From Bacteroides sp. SM23_62_1 (GTDB lineage: Bacteria > Bacteroidota > Bacteroidia > Bacteroidales > SM23-62): 33,321 nucleotides of DNA. The notes under the pieces were generated by a model that saw nothing but the letters and a program-made list of their open reading frames with translations, did not search any database and was not told the origin of the DNA. The DNA is taken from the NCBI GenBank assembly GCA_001304505.1, contig LJUQ01000017.1, forward strand, positions 1 through 33,321, written 5' to 3'. Position numbers and translations under genes: made by a program. Shown piece after piece: positions 15,165-23,306 of this stretch (the first letter of the stretch is position 1; every line of letters starts with the position of its first letter).

Positions 15165-16505
15165 ATGAGAATTATTATTGCCGGTGCAGGTGATGTTGGT
15201 TCGCATTTAGCCAAGATGTTGTCTTCTGATTATCATGATATTGTATTGATTGATATAGTAGAAGACAAACTGCGGCGTATTGGATCTGTTTATGATTTAC
15301 TTACCATTCATGGATCAGCGACATCAATCAGTCTATTGAATGATGCCAATATCAAGAAAGCTGATCTCTTCATTGCAGTCACCGAGTCGGAACAGGTCAA
15401 CATCACGGCAGCTGTTCTGAGTAAAAAACTTGGTGCGAAGAAGACAATCGCAAGAGTTGATAATCTGGAGTATCTTTTTCTTACGAACAAGGAAATATTT
15501 ACCAGTGTTGGTGTGGATTACATGATCTATCCTGAGATGATAGCTGCCAATGAGGTTGTGGGATTATTACATCAGGCCGGAATGACTGATATTATTGAGT
15601 TTGCCGGAGGAAAACTCTCAATGTATGAAATAAGGCTGGATGAGCATGCCCCGATTATCGGGAAGACCCTTATTGAATTAACAAATCCTTCTAAACCTCT
15701 TGATTTCAGAGCAGTAGCAATAACCAGGAACACCGAGACAATTATTCCCAGGGGGAGCGATCAGTTTTTAGTGAATGATCATGTTTATGTCATTACGAAC
15801 CAGGCCGGTGTCGACGATATTCTCGAATATTCAGGAAAAATGCAGTTTGATATCAATGATATTATGATTCTGGGTGGTTCAAGGATAGGCAGACAGGTAG
15901 CAAAACAGCTTGGTCGTCAGCATAATGTAAAACTGATAGAAATGAACCGGGAGAAGGCGTATGAGCTATCAAATTATCTTGAACATACCCTGGTTATCAA
16001 TGGAGATGGGAGCAATGTTGACCTGCTGATGCAGGAAGGTCTGCAAAAAATGGATGCTTTCGTTGCTGTAACAGGGAATTCAGAAACCAATATACTCTCC
16101 TGCGTGCTTGCCCACCAGGCGGGAGTGAAAAAGACCATTGCGGAGGTGGAAAACATAGATTATATCAAACTTGCTGAAAACATGGGCATCGATGTAATCA
16201 TCAATAAAAAGCTTATTACTGCCAGCAGGATATTCAGATTTACAATTTCTTCGGAGATATCGTACATCCGTTGCCTTACAGGAACCAATGCAGAAGTGAT
16301 GGAATTTATGGTAAAGCCCGGAACAAAAATTACAACAGGCCTTTTAAGGGATCTTAAATTTCCCAGGGATGCCATTATAGGTGGTGTGATCCGGGGAAAA
16401 TCCAGTTTTATTGCGGATGGGAACAGTGAGATAAAACCCAACGACAAGGTGGTAGTATTTGCATTACCTTCAGCCATTCCTAAGTTAGCAAAATTCTTTA
16501 ACTAG
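15165..16505 (+). CDS. trkA: Trk potassium uptake system, NAD-binding subunit TrkA
   Basis: A 446-residue cytoplasmic regulatory subunit that gates the TrkH channel. It has the standard duplicated layout: RCK/TrkA-N domain 1 (MRIIIAGAGDVGSHLAKML, nucleotide-binding GAGDVG at 7-12), TrkA-C domain 1, RCK domain 2 (IMILGGSRIGRQVAKQL, GGSRIG near 237-242) and TrkA-C domain 2 (TKITTGLLRDLKFPRDAIIG). Each RCK half has the acidic residue at the end of the second strand (LIDI, LIEM) expected for NAD binding. trkH starts 8 bases after the stop, so the two subunits are co-expressed. Length and start agree with the family. Confidence 0.96.
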   Translation: MRIIIAGAGDVGSHLAKMLSSDYHDIVLIDIVEDKLRRIGSVYDLLTIHGSATSISLLNDANIKKADLFIAVTESEQVNITAAVLSKKLGAKKTIARVDNLEYLFLTNKEIFTSVGVDYMIYPEMIAANEVVGLLHQAGMTDIIEFAGGKLSMYEIRLDEHAPIIGKTLIELTNPSKPLDFRAVAITRNTETIIPRGSDQFLVNDHVYVITNQAGVDDILEYSGKMQFDINDIMILGGSRIGRQVAKQLGRQHNVKLIEMNREKAYELSNYLEHTLVINGDGSNVDLLMQEGLQKMDAFVAVTGNSETNILSCVLAHQAGVKKTIAEVENIDYIKLAENMGIDVIINKKLITASRIFRFTISSEISYIRCLTGTNAEVMEFMVKPGTKITTGLLRDLKFPRDAIIGGVIRGKSSFIADGNSEIKPNDKVVVFALPSAIPKLAKFFN

Positions 16506-16513
16506 TATTACGG

Positions 16514-17962
16514 ATGTTCAATTTCAGGCTTATTTTCAGGGTTCTTGGATTTCTGCTCCTGATTGAAGGAATTTTTATGTTGCTGTGCATTCCAGTTTCT
16601 TTGATATACCACGAGCAGGAAATATTTTCACTGTTGATAAGCGGCGGTATCAGTATCATTGTTGGGGGATTAATTTGGTTGTCGACGACCGGTACTGTAA
16701 AAAACTTGCAGACACGCGATGGCTACCTTATTGTCACCATGGGCTGGTTATTATTTTCATTATTTGGATCCCTTCCATTTATTTTCTCAGGTACGATCCC
16801 TTCCTATACGGACGCTTTTTTTGAAACAGTATCAGGTTTTACCACAACGGGTGCATCTATCCTCAATGATATAGAGTCATTGCCGCATGCCATCTTGTTT
16901 TGGAGGAGCATGACGCAGTGGCTTGGTGGGATGGGAATCATTGTAATGTCTCTTGCAATATTACCACTTTTGGGAATTGGTGGTATGCAACTTTTCATTG
17001 CTGAGGTTCCCGGGCCGGTACCTGATAAACTACATCCCAGAATAAAAGAAACTGCAAAAAGGTTGTGGGGTATTTATATCATCTTCACATTTGCAGAAAT
17101 GATCATGCTGTTAATTGGTGGTATGAGCCTGTTCGATGCTATTTGCCATTCTTTCACAACGATGGCAACAGGAGGTTATTCAACCAAGCAATTAAGCATT
17201 GCCCACTGGGATTCACCCTATATTCATTATGTGATCACTTTATTCATGTTCCTTGCAGGTACTAACTTCACCATTTCCTATTTTGCATTACATCTGAATT
17301 TTGACAAGGTGTTCAAGAACGAAGAATTCAGGTATTATATCGGATTCCTTCTTGGATTTATCATTCTTGTGACAATTATATTATCCTTCTCTGAGGGCTT
17401 TAACTGGGGAAAGTCATTCCGTTATGCTGCCTTTCAGGTGGTTTCTATTGTTACAACGACAGGATTTGTTACGGCCGATTACCTTGCCTGGATACCTTTA
17501 CTGGGCGTAATCATATTCATGCTGATGTTTTTTGGCGGTTCAGCCGGTTCAACCGGGGGAGGGATAAAAATCCTCAGAATCCTGCTTTTCCTTAAAAACA
17601 GTGCCATGGAGCTCAAACGGCTGATCCATCCAAGTGCTGTAATTCCTGTAAGATTCAACCAGAATGCCGTACCTCCTGAAATACTGAATAATGTATTTGC
17701 ATTCATTTCATTTTACCTGCTTACAGTGATTATCAGTGTGATTATCATTGCATCCATCGGGTATGATCTTGAATCTTCTTTTGGTGCTGTGGCAGCGACA
17801 CTGGGGAATATTGGGCCCGGGATCGGAGCAGTTGGACCTGTGGAAAATTACAGTCATATCCCTGCTTTTGGAAAATGGTTCCTATCGTTTCTGATGTTGA
17901 TCGGAAGGCTGGAACTGTTCACTGTCCTTATCCTCTTCTCTCCCGGATTCTGGAAGAAATAA
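16514..17962 (+). CDS. trkH: Trk potassium uptake system, membrane channel subunit TrkH
   Basis: A 482-residue integral membrane protein that forms the K+ pore as a dimer and is controlled by TrkA. The four pore-loop repeats with their filter glycines are visible: SGFTTTGASIL (about 108-118), MATGGYSTKQ (about 216-225), VTTTGFVTADYLAW (about 314-327) and TLGNIGPGIGAVGP (about 430-443). About ten hydrophobic segments surround them, including the TrkH-typical WRSMTQWLGGMGIIVM and MFFGGSAGSTGGGIKI. It begins 8 bases after trkA. It ends in LFSPGFWKK, a usual TrkH C terminus, so it is complete. The following 329 bases have no clear terminator. Confidence 0.96.
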   Translation: MFNFRLIFRVLGFLLLIEGIFMLLCIPVSLIYHEQEIFSLLISGGISIIVGGLIWLSTTGTVKNLQTRDGYLIVTMGWLLFSLFGSLPFIFSGTIPSYTDAFFETVSGFTTTGASILNDIESLPHAILFWRSMTQWLGGMGIIVMSLAILPLLGIGGMQLFIAEVPGPVPDKLHPRIKETAKRLWGIYIIFTFAEMIMLLIGGMSLFDAICHSFTTMATGGYSTKQLSIAHWDSPYIHYVITLFMFLAGTNFTISYFALHLNFDKVFKNEEFRYYIGFLLGFIILVTIILSFSEGFNWGKSFRYAAFQVVSIVTTTGFVTADYLAWIPLLGVIIFMLMFFGGSAGSTGGGIKILRILLFLKNSAMELKRLIHPSAVIPVRFNQNAVPPEILNNVFAFISFYLLTVIISVIIIASIGYDLESSFGAVAATLGNIGPGIGAVGPVENYSHIPAFGKWFLSFLMLIGRLELFTVLILFSPGFWKK

Positions 17963-18291
17963 AATCGCGTCACATTAAACAATACCGGAATTTTATAACA
18001 GAGAGAAGAATAATGTATCATTTTGACTACCATTTGTCTTTGCAATCAGGTCATCCCCAAGGAGTAAAGCGACTGAGGGACCTCGCCGGATCTGCTCAAG
18101 TTGCATGTAACGATTTATTATCTGCTTCTTTCCAACGAATTCCTTGATATAGTATCATTTAGATCCAGGATGGCCACCTTGACTTCCGAGTTCCCTCCTC
18201 TCCTCCGCCTCAGGCACAGAATCGTCGGGATGACTTGTTTCCTTCTATGTGATTGAAAATCCAGGAATCCTTCTCCCTTAACTTCAGCCGT
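17963..18291. other. trkH-yciO intergenic region
   Basis: About 330 bases between convergent genes. The middle holds the MITE-like inverted repeat at 18050-18234. The short open frame at 18013-18147 runs through that repeat and shows no protein-like features. I see no RNA gene. Confidence 0.6.
18050..18234. repeat. MITE-like element bounded by inverted GTCATCCC
   Basis: Both ends read GTCATCCC inward, at 18050-18057 on plus and 18227-18234 on minus, enclosing about 185 bases. Behind each terminus are related G-rich strings such as CTGAGG and GGGA-CTCG (GACTGAGGGACCTCG on the left; CTGAGGCGGA and GGGAACTCGG on the right, read inward). This is the pattern of short non-autonomous palindromic repeats common between genes in Bacteroidota. 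No transposase is encoded. Target-site duplications are not clear. Confidence 0.6.
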
Positions 18292-18903
18292 TCACTCAAT
18301 AATCCCTATTCCCTGCCTGATAATAACAGGCTCGGTCTGGGTACAGTCAATAACTGTTGATGGTATATTATTACCATAACCGCCATGAATAACCACGTCA
18401 ACCTTATCTTTATATTTCTCATAAATAAGGTCGGGATCAGTGGTATATTCAAGCAGCTCATCCTCGTCATGGATGGATGTTGTCATAATAGGATGTCCAA
18501 GGTTGCGCACCAGTTCAAGTGGAATTTTATTATTGGGGATCCTGACTCCTATTGTTTTCTTAGTGCTCTGAAATATTTTGGGGACATTACTCCTGGCATG
18601 CAGGATAAATGTAAATGGTCCGGGCAGATGAGATTTCATCAGCTTAAAGACCCTGTTATCGTAAAGTAGGGCATACTCAGAAACCTGGCTGAGACCGCTA
18701 AAAATAAATGAGAAATCAGCTTTTTCCGGCCGCATTCCTTTTAATCTGGCAATGCGTTCTACTGCTTTATGATGAAAGATATCACATCCCAGGGCATAAA
18801 CGGAATCTGTGGGGTACACAAGAATCCCTCCTTTTCTGATTGCTTCACAAGCTCTCAGGATCTGTCGCTGGCCTGGGTTCTCGGGATGAATTTTCAACAA
18901 CAT
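18292..18903 (-). CDS. YciO/Sua5/YrdC-family threonylcarbamoyl-AMP synthase-like protein
   Basis: A 203-residue single-domain protein of the YrdC fold. Family members make threonylcarbamoyl-AMP for the t6A modification of ANN-decoding tRNAs. It shows IRKGGILVYPTDSVYALGCD (nucleotide-binding N terminus), the KxR-like signature ARLKGMRPEKADFSFIFSGL, LPGPFTFIL, VGVRIPN-like IGVRIPNNKI, and PIMTTSIH and PSTVIDCT near the end. The KGMRPEK and FIFSGLSQ spacing resembles the YciO branch rather than canonical TsaC/Sua5. YciO is a paralogue with weak or unclear t6A activity. The absence of a C-terminal Sua5 domain excludes full Sua5. It follows the rhomboid gene by about 60 bases on the same strand. 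Confidence 0.88.
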   Translation of the reverse strand: MLLKIHPENPGQRQILRACEAIRKGGILVYPTDSVYALGCDIFHHKAVERIARLKGMRPEKADFSFIFSGLSQVSEYALLYDNRVFKLMKSHLPGPFTFILHARSNVPKIFQSTKKTIGVRIPNNKIPLELVRNLGHPIMTTSIHDEDELLEYTTDPDLIYEKYKDKVDVVIHGGYGNNIPSTVIDCTQTEPVIIRQGIGIIE

Positions 18904-18964
18904 ATTCTGACTTTTTTAAATATATAAATGTTACAAAAAGTTAATGATACTAGACTGGCCTCAA

Positions 18965-19603
18965 TTATTCCTGGAGATTCTCCCCTGTTTCCTGCCCTCT
19001 TTTCTCTTCTTCATCCTCTTCTTCATCCGCCATTGGGACGGATGGTGGCGGCCCATAATTTTTAAATATTAACGCAAGACCGATCCCTGTTAGTGCTCCA
19101 AACAGGTGAGATTCCCAGGAAATTTTGTAGTCAAAAGGGAATAATCCCCATACGAGTCCTCCATAGAGAAATACTACCAGGAGAGAAATAGCAAGTAAAT
19201 TAATATTTTTCCTGATAATCCCGCTTATGAACAAAAAAGAGGCAAATCCATAGATTAGTCCGCTGGCGCCGATATGATATGCGCTTCTTCCTCCAACCCA
19301 GACAGCTATCCCGGTGATGAGCCAGGTATAAATGAATACCCTTAATGCAGCTTGCTTATAGAAATAGAAGATTGCCAGGGTCAGTAAAAAAACAGGCACC
19401 GAGTTATCGAACAGATGTTTATAATCTGAATGGATCAGTGGTGCTGTAAGGATACCAATCAGTCCGGACCATTTCAGGGGATATAAACCCAGGTAAACCA
19501 GGTTTAAATCCAGGATTCTTTCCACAATTTTAACCAACCAGATCAGTAACAGGAAATATGTGGGAAATATCAGGCTCTGAATAAATTTTTGTTTTTCATT
19601 CAT
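18965..19603 (-). CDS. Rhomboid-family intramembrane serine protease
   Basis: About 212 residues with six predicted membrane helices. The rhomboid active site is complete: GASG with the nucleophilic Ser near 114, the catalytic His near 166 in SWESHLFGALTGI, and the H-x4-H-x3-N oxyanion motif near 58-67 (IHSDYKHLFDN). These enzymes cleave transmembrane segments of substrate proteins within the membrane. The tail from about 184 is Pro-rich and then strongly acidic (ADEEEDEEEKRG), presumably cytoplasmic. The frame extends upstream into ilvC, but the ATG at 19603 is the first that starts after the ilvC stop and directly before the membrane core. It lies 62 bases behind ilvC and may receive ilv operon read-through. 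Confidence 0.9.
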   Translation of the reverse strand: MNEKQKFIQSLIFPTYFLLLIWLVKIVERILDLNLVYLGLYPLKWSGLIGILTAPLIHSDYKHLFDNSVPVFLLTLAIFYFYKQAALRVFIYTWLITGIAVWVGGRSAYHIGASGLIYGFASFLFISGIIRKNINLLAISLLVVFLYGGLVWGLFPFDYKISWESHLFGALTGIGLALIFKNYGPPPSVPMADEEEDEEEKRGQETGENLQE

Positions 19604-19665
19604 TACAGGATCAGTAGGCCTATGTGGTAAAAGTATAATATTCTTTGAAGTGGTAAAAACAGTTG

Positions 19666-20724
19666 TTAGTTGTCTCCCGGTTTTGAAGGCCTGAGTGTTC
19701 TGACCATAGCGCCTGCCTGCCACATCTCCGAGTTTCGCATTTCTGCAAGTTCAGTTTTTAGCATTTCCTTATAATCTGGTTTACCAGTTTTTTCAAGGAC
19801 TACTTTTGTTTCATCACCTCTTTTAACTCTTTTGTACAGTTCTTTGAAGACTGGTAAGACAGCATCACGGAATTTCGGTTTCCAATCCAGTGCACCACGC
19901 TGTGCGGTTGCACTGCAGTTAGAATACATCCAATCCATTCCATTTTCGTCAACCAGCCTGATAAGGCTCTGGGTCAGTTCTTCCACTGTCTCGTTGAATG
20001 CTTCACTCGGGCTATGTCCATTATCTCGCAAAACCTGATATTGTGCTTCCATGATACCGGCAAGTGCTCCCATCAGGACTCCCCTTTCACCGGTAAGATC
20101 ACTGTATACCTCTTTCTCAAAAGTGGTGGGGAAGAGATAGCCAGTACCTATACCAATGCCCAGTGCCAGTGTTCTTTCTTTTGCTTTACCTGTATAATCC
20201 TGGAAAATAGCATAACTGGCATTAATCCCTGTACCTGCCAGGAAGTTTCTCCTGACACTTGTCCCTGATCCCTTGGGAGCTACAAGGATAACATCGATGT
20301 TTGGAGGAGGGATCACACCTGTCTGCTCTTTATAAGTAATTGAAAATCCATGTGAGAAATAGAGTGCGTTGCCTTCATGAAGTGTGGGTTCTAATTTTGG
20401 CCAGACTGCCCGTTGTGCAGCATCCGATACGAGGTACTGGATAATGGTTGCCTGCAAGGATGCATCTTCAATCGGGAACAGTGTTTTGCCGGGAACCCAG
20501 CCATCACGCATAGCTTTCTCCCAGTCTTCCTTGAATTCAGGAGCCTGTCCAACAATAACATTCATGCCATTGTCTTTCAAATTAAGGGCCTGGGCAGGGC
20601 CCTGAACACCATAGCCAATAATGGCAATGACCTCGTTCTTCAATACCTCACGGGCTTTTGATAAAGGGAATTCATCCCTTGTAATAACTTCTTCTGTTAC
20701 GTCACCAAATTTCAATTGTGCCAT
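19666..20724 (-). CDS. ilvC: Ketol-acid reductoisomerase with atypical cofactor loop
   Basis: A 352-residue class I KARI, the second common step of valine/isoleucine synthesis (acetolactate to dihydroxyisovalerate). The Rossmann domain opens with IAIIGYGVQGPAQALNL (glycine motif near 37-42). The knotted C-terminal domain carries the metal ligands in YSDLTGERG and FNETVEELTQSL and ends SEMWQAGAMVRTLRP. The loop that normally holds the NADPH 2'-phosphate (residues 61-67, after VIVGQ) reads APEFKED: no Arg, no Ser pair, and Asp67 in the last place, a pattern linked to NADH preference. The gene starts 25 bases after ilvN and is the last ilv gene of the operon. The ATG at 20724 matches the family start. 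Confidence 0.96.
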   Translation of the reverse strand: MAQLKFGDVTEEVITRDEFPLSKAREVLKNEVIAIIGYGVQGPAQALNLKDNGMNVIVGQAPEFKEDWEKAMRDGWVPGKTLFPIEDASLQATIIQYLVSDAAQRAVWPKLEPTLHEGNALYFSHGFSITYKEQTGVIPPPNIDVILVAPKGSGTSVRRNFLAGTGINASYAIFQDYTGKAKERTLALGIGIGTGYLFPTTFEKEVYSDLTGERGVLMGALAGIMEAQYQVLRDNGHSPSEAFNETVEELTQSLIRLVDENGMDWMYSNCSATAQRGALDWKPKFRDAVLPVFKELYKRVKRGDETKVVLEKTGKPDYKEMLKTELAEMRNSEMWQAGAMVRTLRPSKPGDN

Positions 20725-20749
20725 AATAATAGTTTTGTTAATATTCTTA

Positions 20750-21295
20750 TTATTTCAAAGACGCTGAGTGTTCTTTATCAAGGGCTTTGAGAAATTGAGT
20801 AAACATTTCGGTCTTCATTTTGGTAATAGCTATCCTGCCGGAACGCGTGAATTGCAGCACACCATATTTATCCAGCTTTTCAAATAATTCCTGTGTCTCT
20901 TTTTTATGACCTGTTTTTTCCACAACGGTATAATCCTGTGTAACTTCCAGGATCCGGGCATTATGGATTCTTACAATCTGCTCAATCTCGTTGCTTGCAG
21001 TAAGCGCTTCTGTTGGCACCTTATAAAGCGCGATTTCCTGGTGGATGATATCAGATGTATTGAGATAAAAAGCCTTGATTACATCCACAATTTTTTCAAT
21101 CTGCTTCACAACTTTTTTTATCATATCAAGCGTGGTCCTGATTACAATTGTAAACTTGTAAATCCCTTGTATCGCAGATTCAGAAACAGTCAGGCTATCA
21201 ATATTCAGGTGTCTCCTCGTAAAAATGATTGTGATCCTGTTAAGCAATCCAATACTGTTTTCAGAGAATGCGGTGATTGTGAACTCTTGTTCCAT
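20750..21295 (-). CDS. ilvN: Acetolactate synthase small (regulatory) subunit
   Basis: A 181-residue regulatory subunit that binds valine and activates the large subunit. The N-terminal ACT domain (about 1-76) is clear: FTITAFSENSIGLLNRITII, FTRRHLNIDSLTVSES and the effector-pocket region. The ALS_ss_C domain follows (about 80-175, REVALYKVPTE-like QEIALYKVPTEALTAS, ending in FTRSGRIAITK). Slightly longer than E. coli IlvH, normal for this phylum. It lies 25 bases before ilvC but is separated from ilvB by an unusual 275-base gap filled with repeats, so its expression relative to ilvB may be adjusted there. Confidence 0.95.
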   Translation of the reverse strand: MEQEFTITAFSENSIGLLNRITIIFTRRHLNIDSLTVSESAIQGIYKFTIVIRTTLDMIKKVVKQIEKIVDVIKAFYLNTSDIIHQEIALYKVPTEALTASNEIEQIVRIHNARILEVTQDYTVVEKTGHKKETQELFEKLDKYGVLQFTRSGRIAITKMKTEMFTQFLKALDKEHSASLK

Positions 21296-21407
21296 TGTCT
21301 TAAGTTTTCAGTTTTAAGTCTATTTTTAAATATTCAACCTTTCCGTGGTTGTGATCAGTTAACTTCGGGGTTTTCCTCAATTGCTCTTTTGCTTGCTGGT
21401 CTCTTCA

Positions 21408-21431
21408 CCCACGACTGAAATCGCGGGTTTT
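21408..21431. repeat. Small hairpin in the ilvB-ilvN gap
   Basis: ACCCACGA near 21409-21416 pairs with TCGCGGGT near 21423-21430 with one mismatch, across CTGAAA. It is followed on the plus strand by a (TTAA)n-like tract up to about 21445. In the ilv mRNA it would form a hairpin about 110 bases before ilvN. Confidence 0.5.
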
Positions 21432-21480
21432 AATTAATTAATTAATCCTCCTCCTGATTATTAACATTCTCCCCCTCCCT

Positions 21481-21569
21481 CCATCTCTCCATCTCTCCCT
21501 CGCTCCATCCCTGTGTCCCTAACTTGCTCCCTACTCCCTACTCCCTACTCCCTACTCCCTGCTCCCTAC
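21481..21569. repeat. 8-bp and 7-bp tandem arrays, G-rich in the ilv transcript
   Basis: Octamers at 21481-21520 (CCATCTCT, CCATCTCT, CCCTCGCT, CCATCCCT, GTGTCCCT) are followed by six heptamers of TCCCTAC at 21528-21569 (one is TCCCTGC), ending two bases from the ilvB stop codon. On the transcribed minus strand this becomes a series of GGG runs spaced by four bases, a textbook G3N4G3N4G3N4G3 quadruplex pattern. It lies inside the ilv operon between ilvB and ilvN. The plus-strand open frame over it is a repeat translation. Confidence 0.85.
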
Positions 21570-21570
21570 T

Positions 21571-23304
21571 CTATTCAAGCCTCATATCTGAAACCGATGC
21601 GCCGGCAGGTACCATAGGAAACACGTTGCCTTCCTGCTTAACTTTCACTTCCATGAGGTATGGTCCATCGTGGTTGAACATCTCGGTAATTGCTTCATCC
21701 AGGTCTTTCCTTTTTATTACGCTGCGGCCATTGATCTTATATCCTTTTGCAATCGTTATAAAATCAGGATTTTTTAATTCTGTAAATGAATATCTTCTAT
21801 TAAAAAACAGTTGTTGCCATTGTCGAACCATTCCAAGAAAATTATTATTCATCAGGACAATTTTTACCGCAGCACCGGTTTGTGAAATTGTGCCAAGTTC
21901 CTGAATTGTCATTTGAAAGCCTCCATCACCTATGATGGCGACAACCGTTTTATCCGGTCTGCCAATTTTAGCACCCACAGATGCAGGCAGTCCGAAGCCC
22001 ATTGTGCCTAGTCCACCCGAGGTTACCAGACTCCTGGATTCACCGAGGTTGAAATATCTTGAGGCGATCATCTGGTGTTGTCCTACATCGGTTACCAGGA
22101 TTGCATCACCATTTGTTTTTTCGTTCAGTCTCCGGATCACCTCACCCATTGAAAGACCTTCTCCCTCGGGATTCAGATCCTTATGGATTACCTTATCATA
22201 CTCATATTCATAAGCAATTTTAAATTCTTTGAGCCATTCGGCACATTTATTTTTGTTCACCTTTGGTATCAGAGCCTGAAGGGTTTCCTTAACATCGGCA
22301 ATAATTGCCAGGTCAGTCTTTACATTCTTATCTACCTCTGAGGGATCAATTTCGCAATGAATGATTTTAGCCTGTTTAGCATATGTGGCAAGATTTCCGG
22401 TTACCCGGTCATCAAACCGCATGCCGAGGGCAATCAACAGATCGCACTCATTGGTTTTTAAATTCGGGCCATAATTGCCATGCATACCGAGCATTCCAAC
22501 ATTTAACGGATGATTGGTTGGTAGTGCTGATTTACCCAGGAGGGTCCAGGCGGCTGGCATGCCGGTTTTCTCAATAAAGGTTTTGAGTTCAGCTTCGGCA
22601 CCAGCAAGGATAACGCCCTGGCCGACAAGAGCCAGGGGTTTTTTTGCCTGGTTAATCATACGGGCTGCTTCGGTAACCTTATTCATATTCAATGCAGGAG
22701 TGGGGACATAACTTCGGATCATTGTGCACTTCTCATATCTGAAATCAAACTCCTCAAACTGTGCATCTTTGGTCAGGTCAATCATGACCGGTCCCGGTCT
22801 GCCGGAGCGGGCGATATAGAATGCCCTTGCCATAGCACCGGGGATTTCATCCGCTTTGGTGATCTGGGTGTTCCACTTGGTAATGGGCATCGAGATACCC
22901 ATTACGTCAGTTTCCTGGAAAGCATCGGTACCAAGTAGCGGGGTTATTACCTGTCCACTGATGCAGATGATCGGCGTTGAATCTACCATTGCATCGGCGA
23001 GTCCTGTTGTCAGATTGGTAGCACCGGGGCCCGAGGTCACGAGACAGACACCCGGTTTACCTGTCACCCTGGCATAGGCCTGCGCAGCATGAGCCGCACC
23101 CTGCTCATGTCGCACCAGGATATGTTTAAGTTTATCATCGTAATCATATAAAAGGTCATAGACAGGCATGATTGCTCCTCCGGGATAACCAAATATGGTG
23201 TCTACGCCTTCTTCAAGGAGCGAAAGTAATATAGCTTCCGATCCGCTGATTTTACGGGTTGGTTTTTCCATTGGTTCAACTTTGCTTTTCGTTAATGTTC
23301 GCAT
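21571..23304 (-). CDS. ilvB: Acetolactate synthase large (catalytic) subunit
   Basis: A 577-residue TPP- and FAD-dependent enzyme that condenses two pyruvates, or pyruvate and 2-oxobutyrate, at the first common step of branched-chain amino acid synthesis. The N-terminal domain has EEGVDTIFGYPGGAIMPVYD and the catalytic Glu in LVRHEQGAAHAAQAYAR. The central domain binds FAD (AALIALGMRFDDRVTGNL-like LLIALGMRFDDRVTG). The C-terminal domain has TSGGLGTMGFGLPASVGAKI and the TPP/Mg motif GDGGFQMTIQEL with NNNFLGMVRQWQ. Start: ATG at 23304, 2 bases after ilvD. A later Met at residue 12 is possible, since the family core begins near ISGSEAILLSL. The stop abuts a heptamer repeat array. Confidence 0.96.
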   Translation of the reverse strand: MRTLTKSKVEPMEKPTRKISGSEAILLSLLEEGVDTIFGYPGGAIMPVYDLLYDYDDKLKHILVRHEQGAAHAAQAYARVTGKPGVCLVTSGPGATNLTTGLADAMVDSTPIICISGQVITPLLGTDAFQETDVMGISMPITKWNTQITKADEIPGAMARAFYIARSGRPGPVMIDLTKDAQFEEFDFRYEKCTMIRSYVPTPALNMNKVTEAARMINQAKKPLALVGQGVILAGAEAELKTFIEKTGMPAAWTLLGKSALPTNHPLNVGMLGMHGNYGPNLKTNECDLLIALGMRFDDRVTGNLATYAKQAKIIHCEIDPSEVDKNVKTDLAIIADVKETLQALIPKVNKNKCAEWLKEFKIAYEYEYDKVIHKDLNPEGEGLSMGEVIRRLNEKTNGDAILVTDVGQHQMIASRYFNLGESRSLVTSGGLGTMGFGLPASVGAKIGRPDKTVVAIIGDGGFQMTIQELGTISQTGAAVKIVLMNNNFLGMVRQWQQLFFNRRYSFTELKNPDFITIAKGYKINGRSVIKRKDLDEAITEMFNHDGPYLMEVKVKQEGNVFPMVPAGASVSDMRLE

Positions 23305-23306
23305 GG

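Noticed and set aside
18013-18147. Short frame in the trkH-YciO gap
   Set aside because: It runs through the MITE-like repeat and has no start context or recognisable protein.
19604-19723. Longer N terminus for the rhomboid protease overlapping ilvC
   Set aside because: It would put 40 unrelated residues before the first helix and overlap ilvC by 58 bases; ATG 19603 fits the core better.
21524-21904. Plus-strand open frame of 126 codons over the ilvB end
   Set aside because: It starts in the heptamer repeat (Pro-Thr-Pro-Tyr-Ser-Leu-Leu pattern) and then runs antisense to ilvB; no family features.
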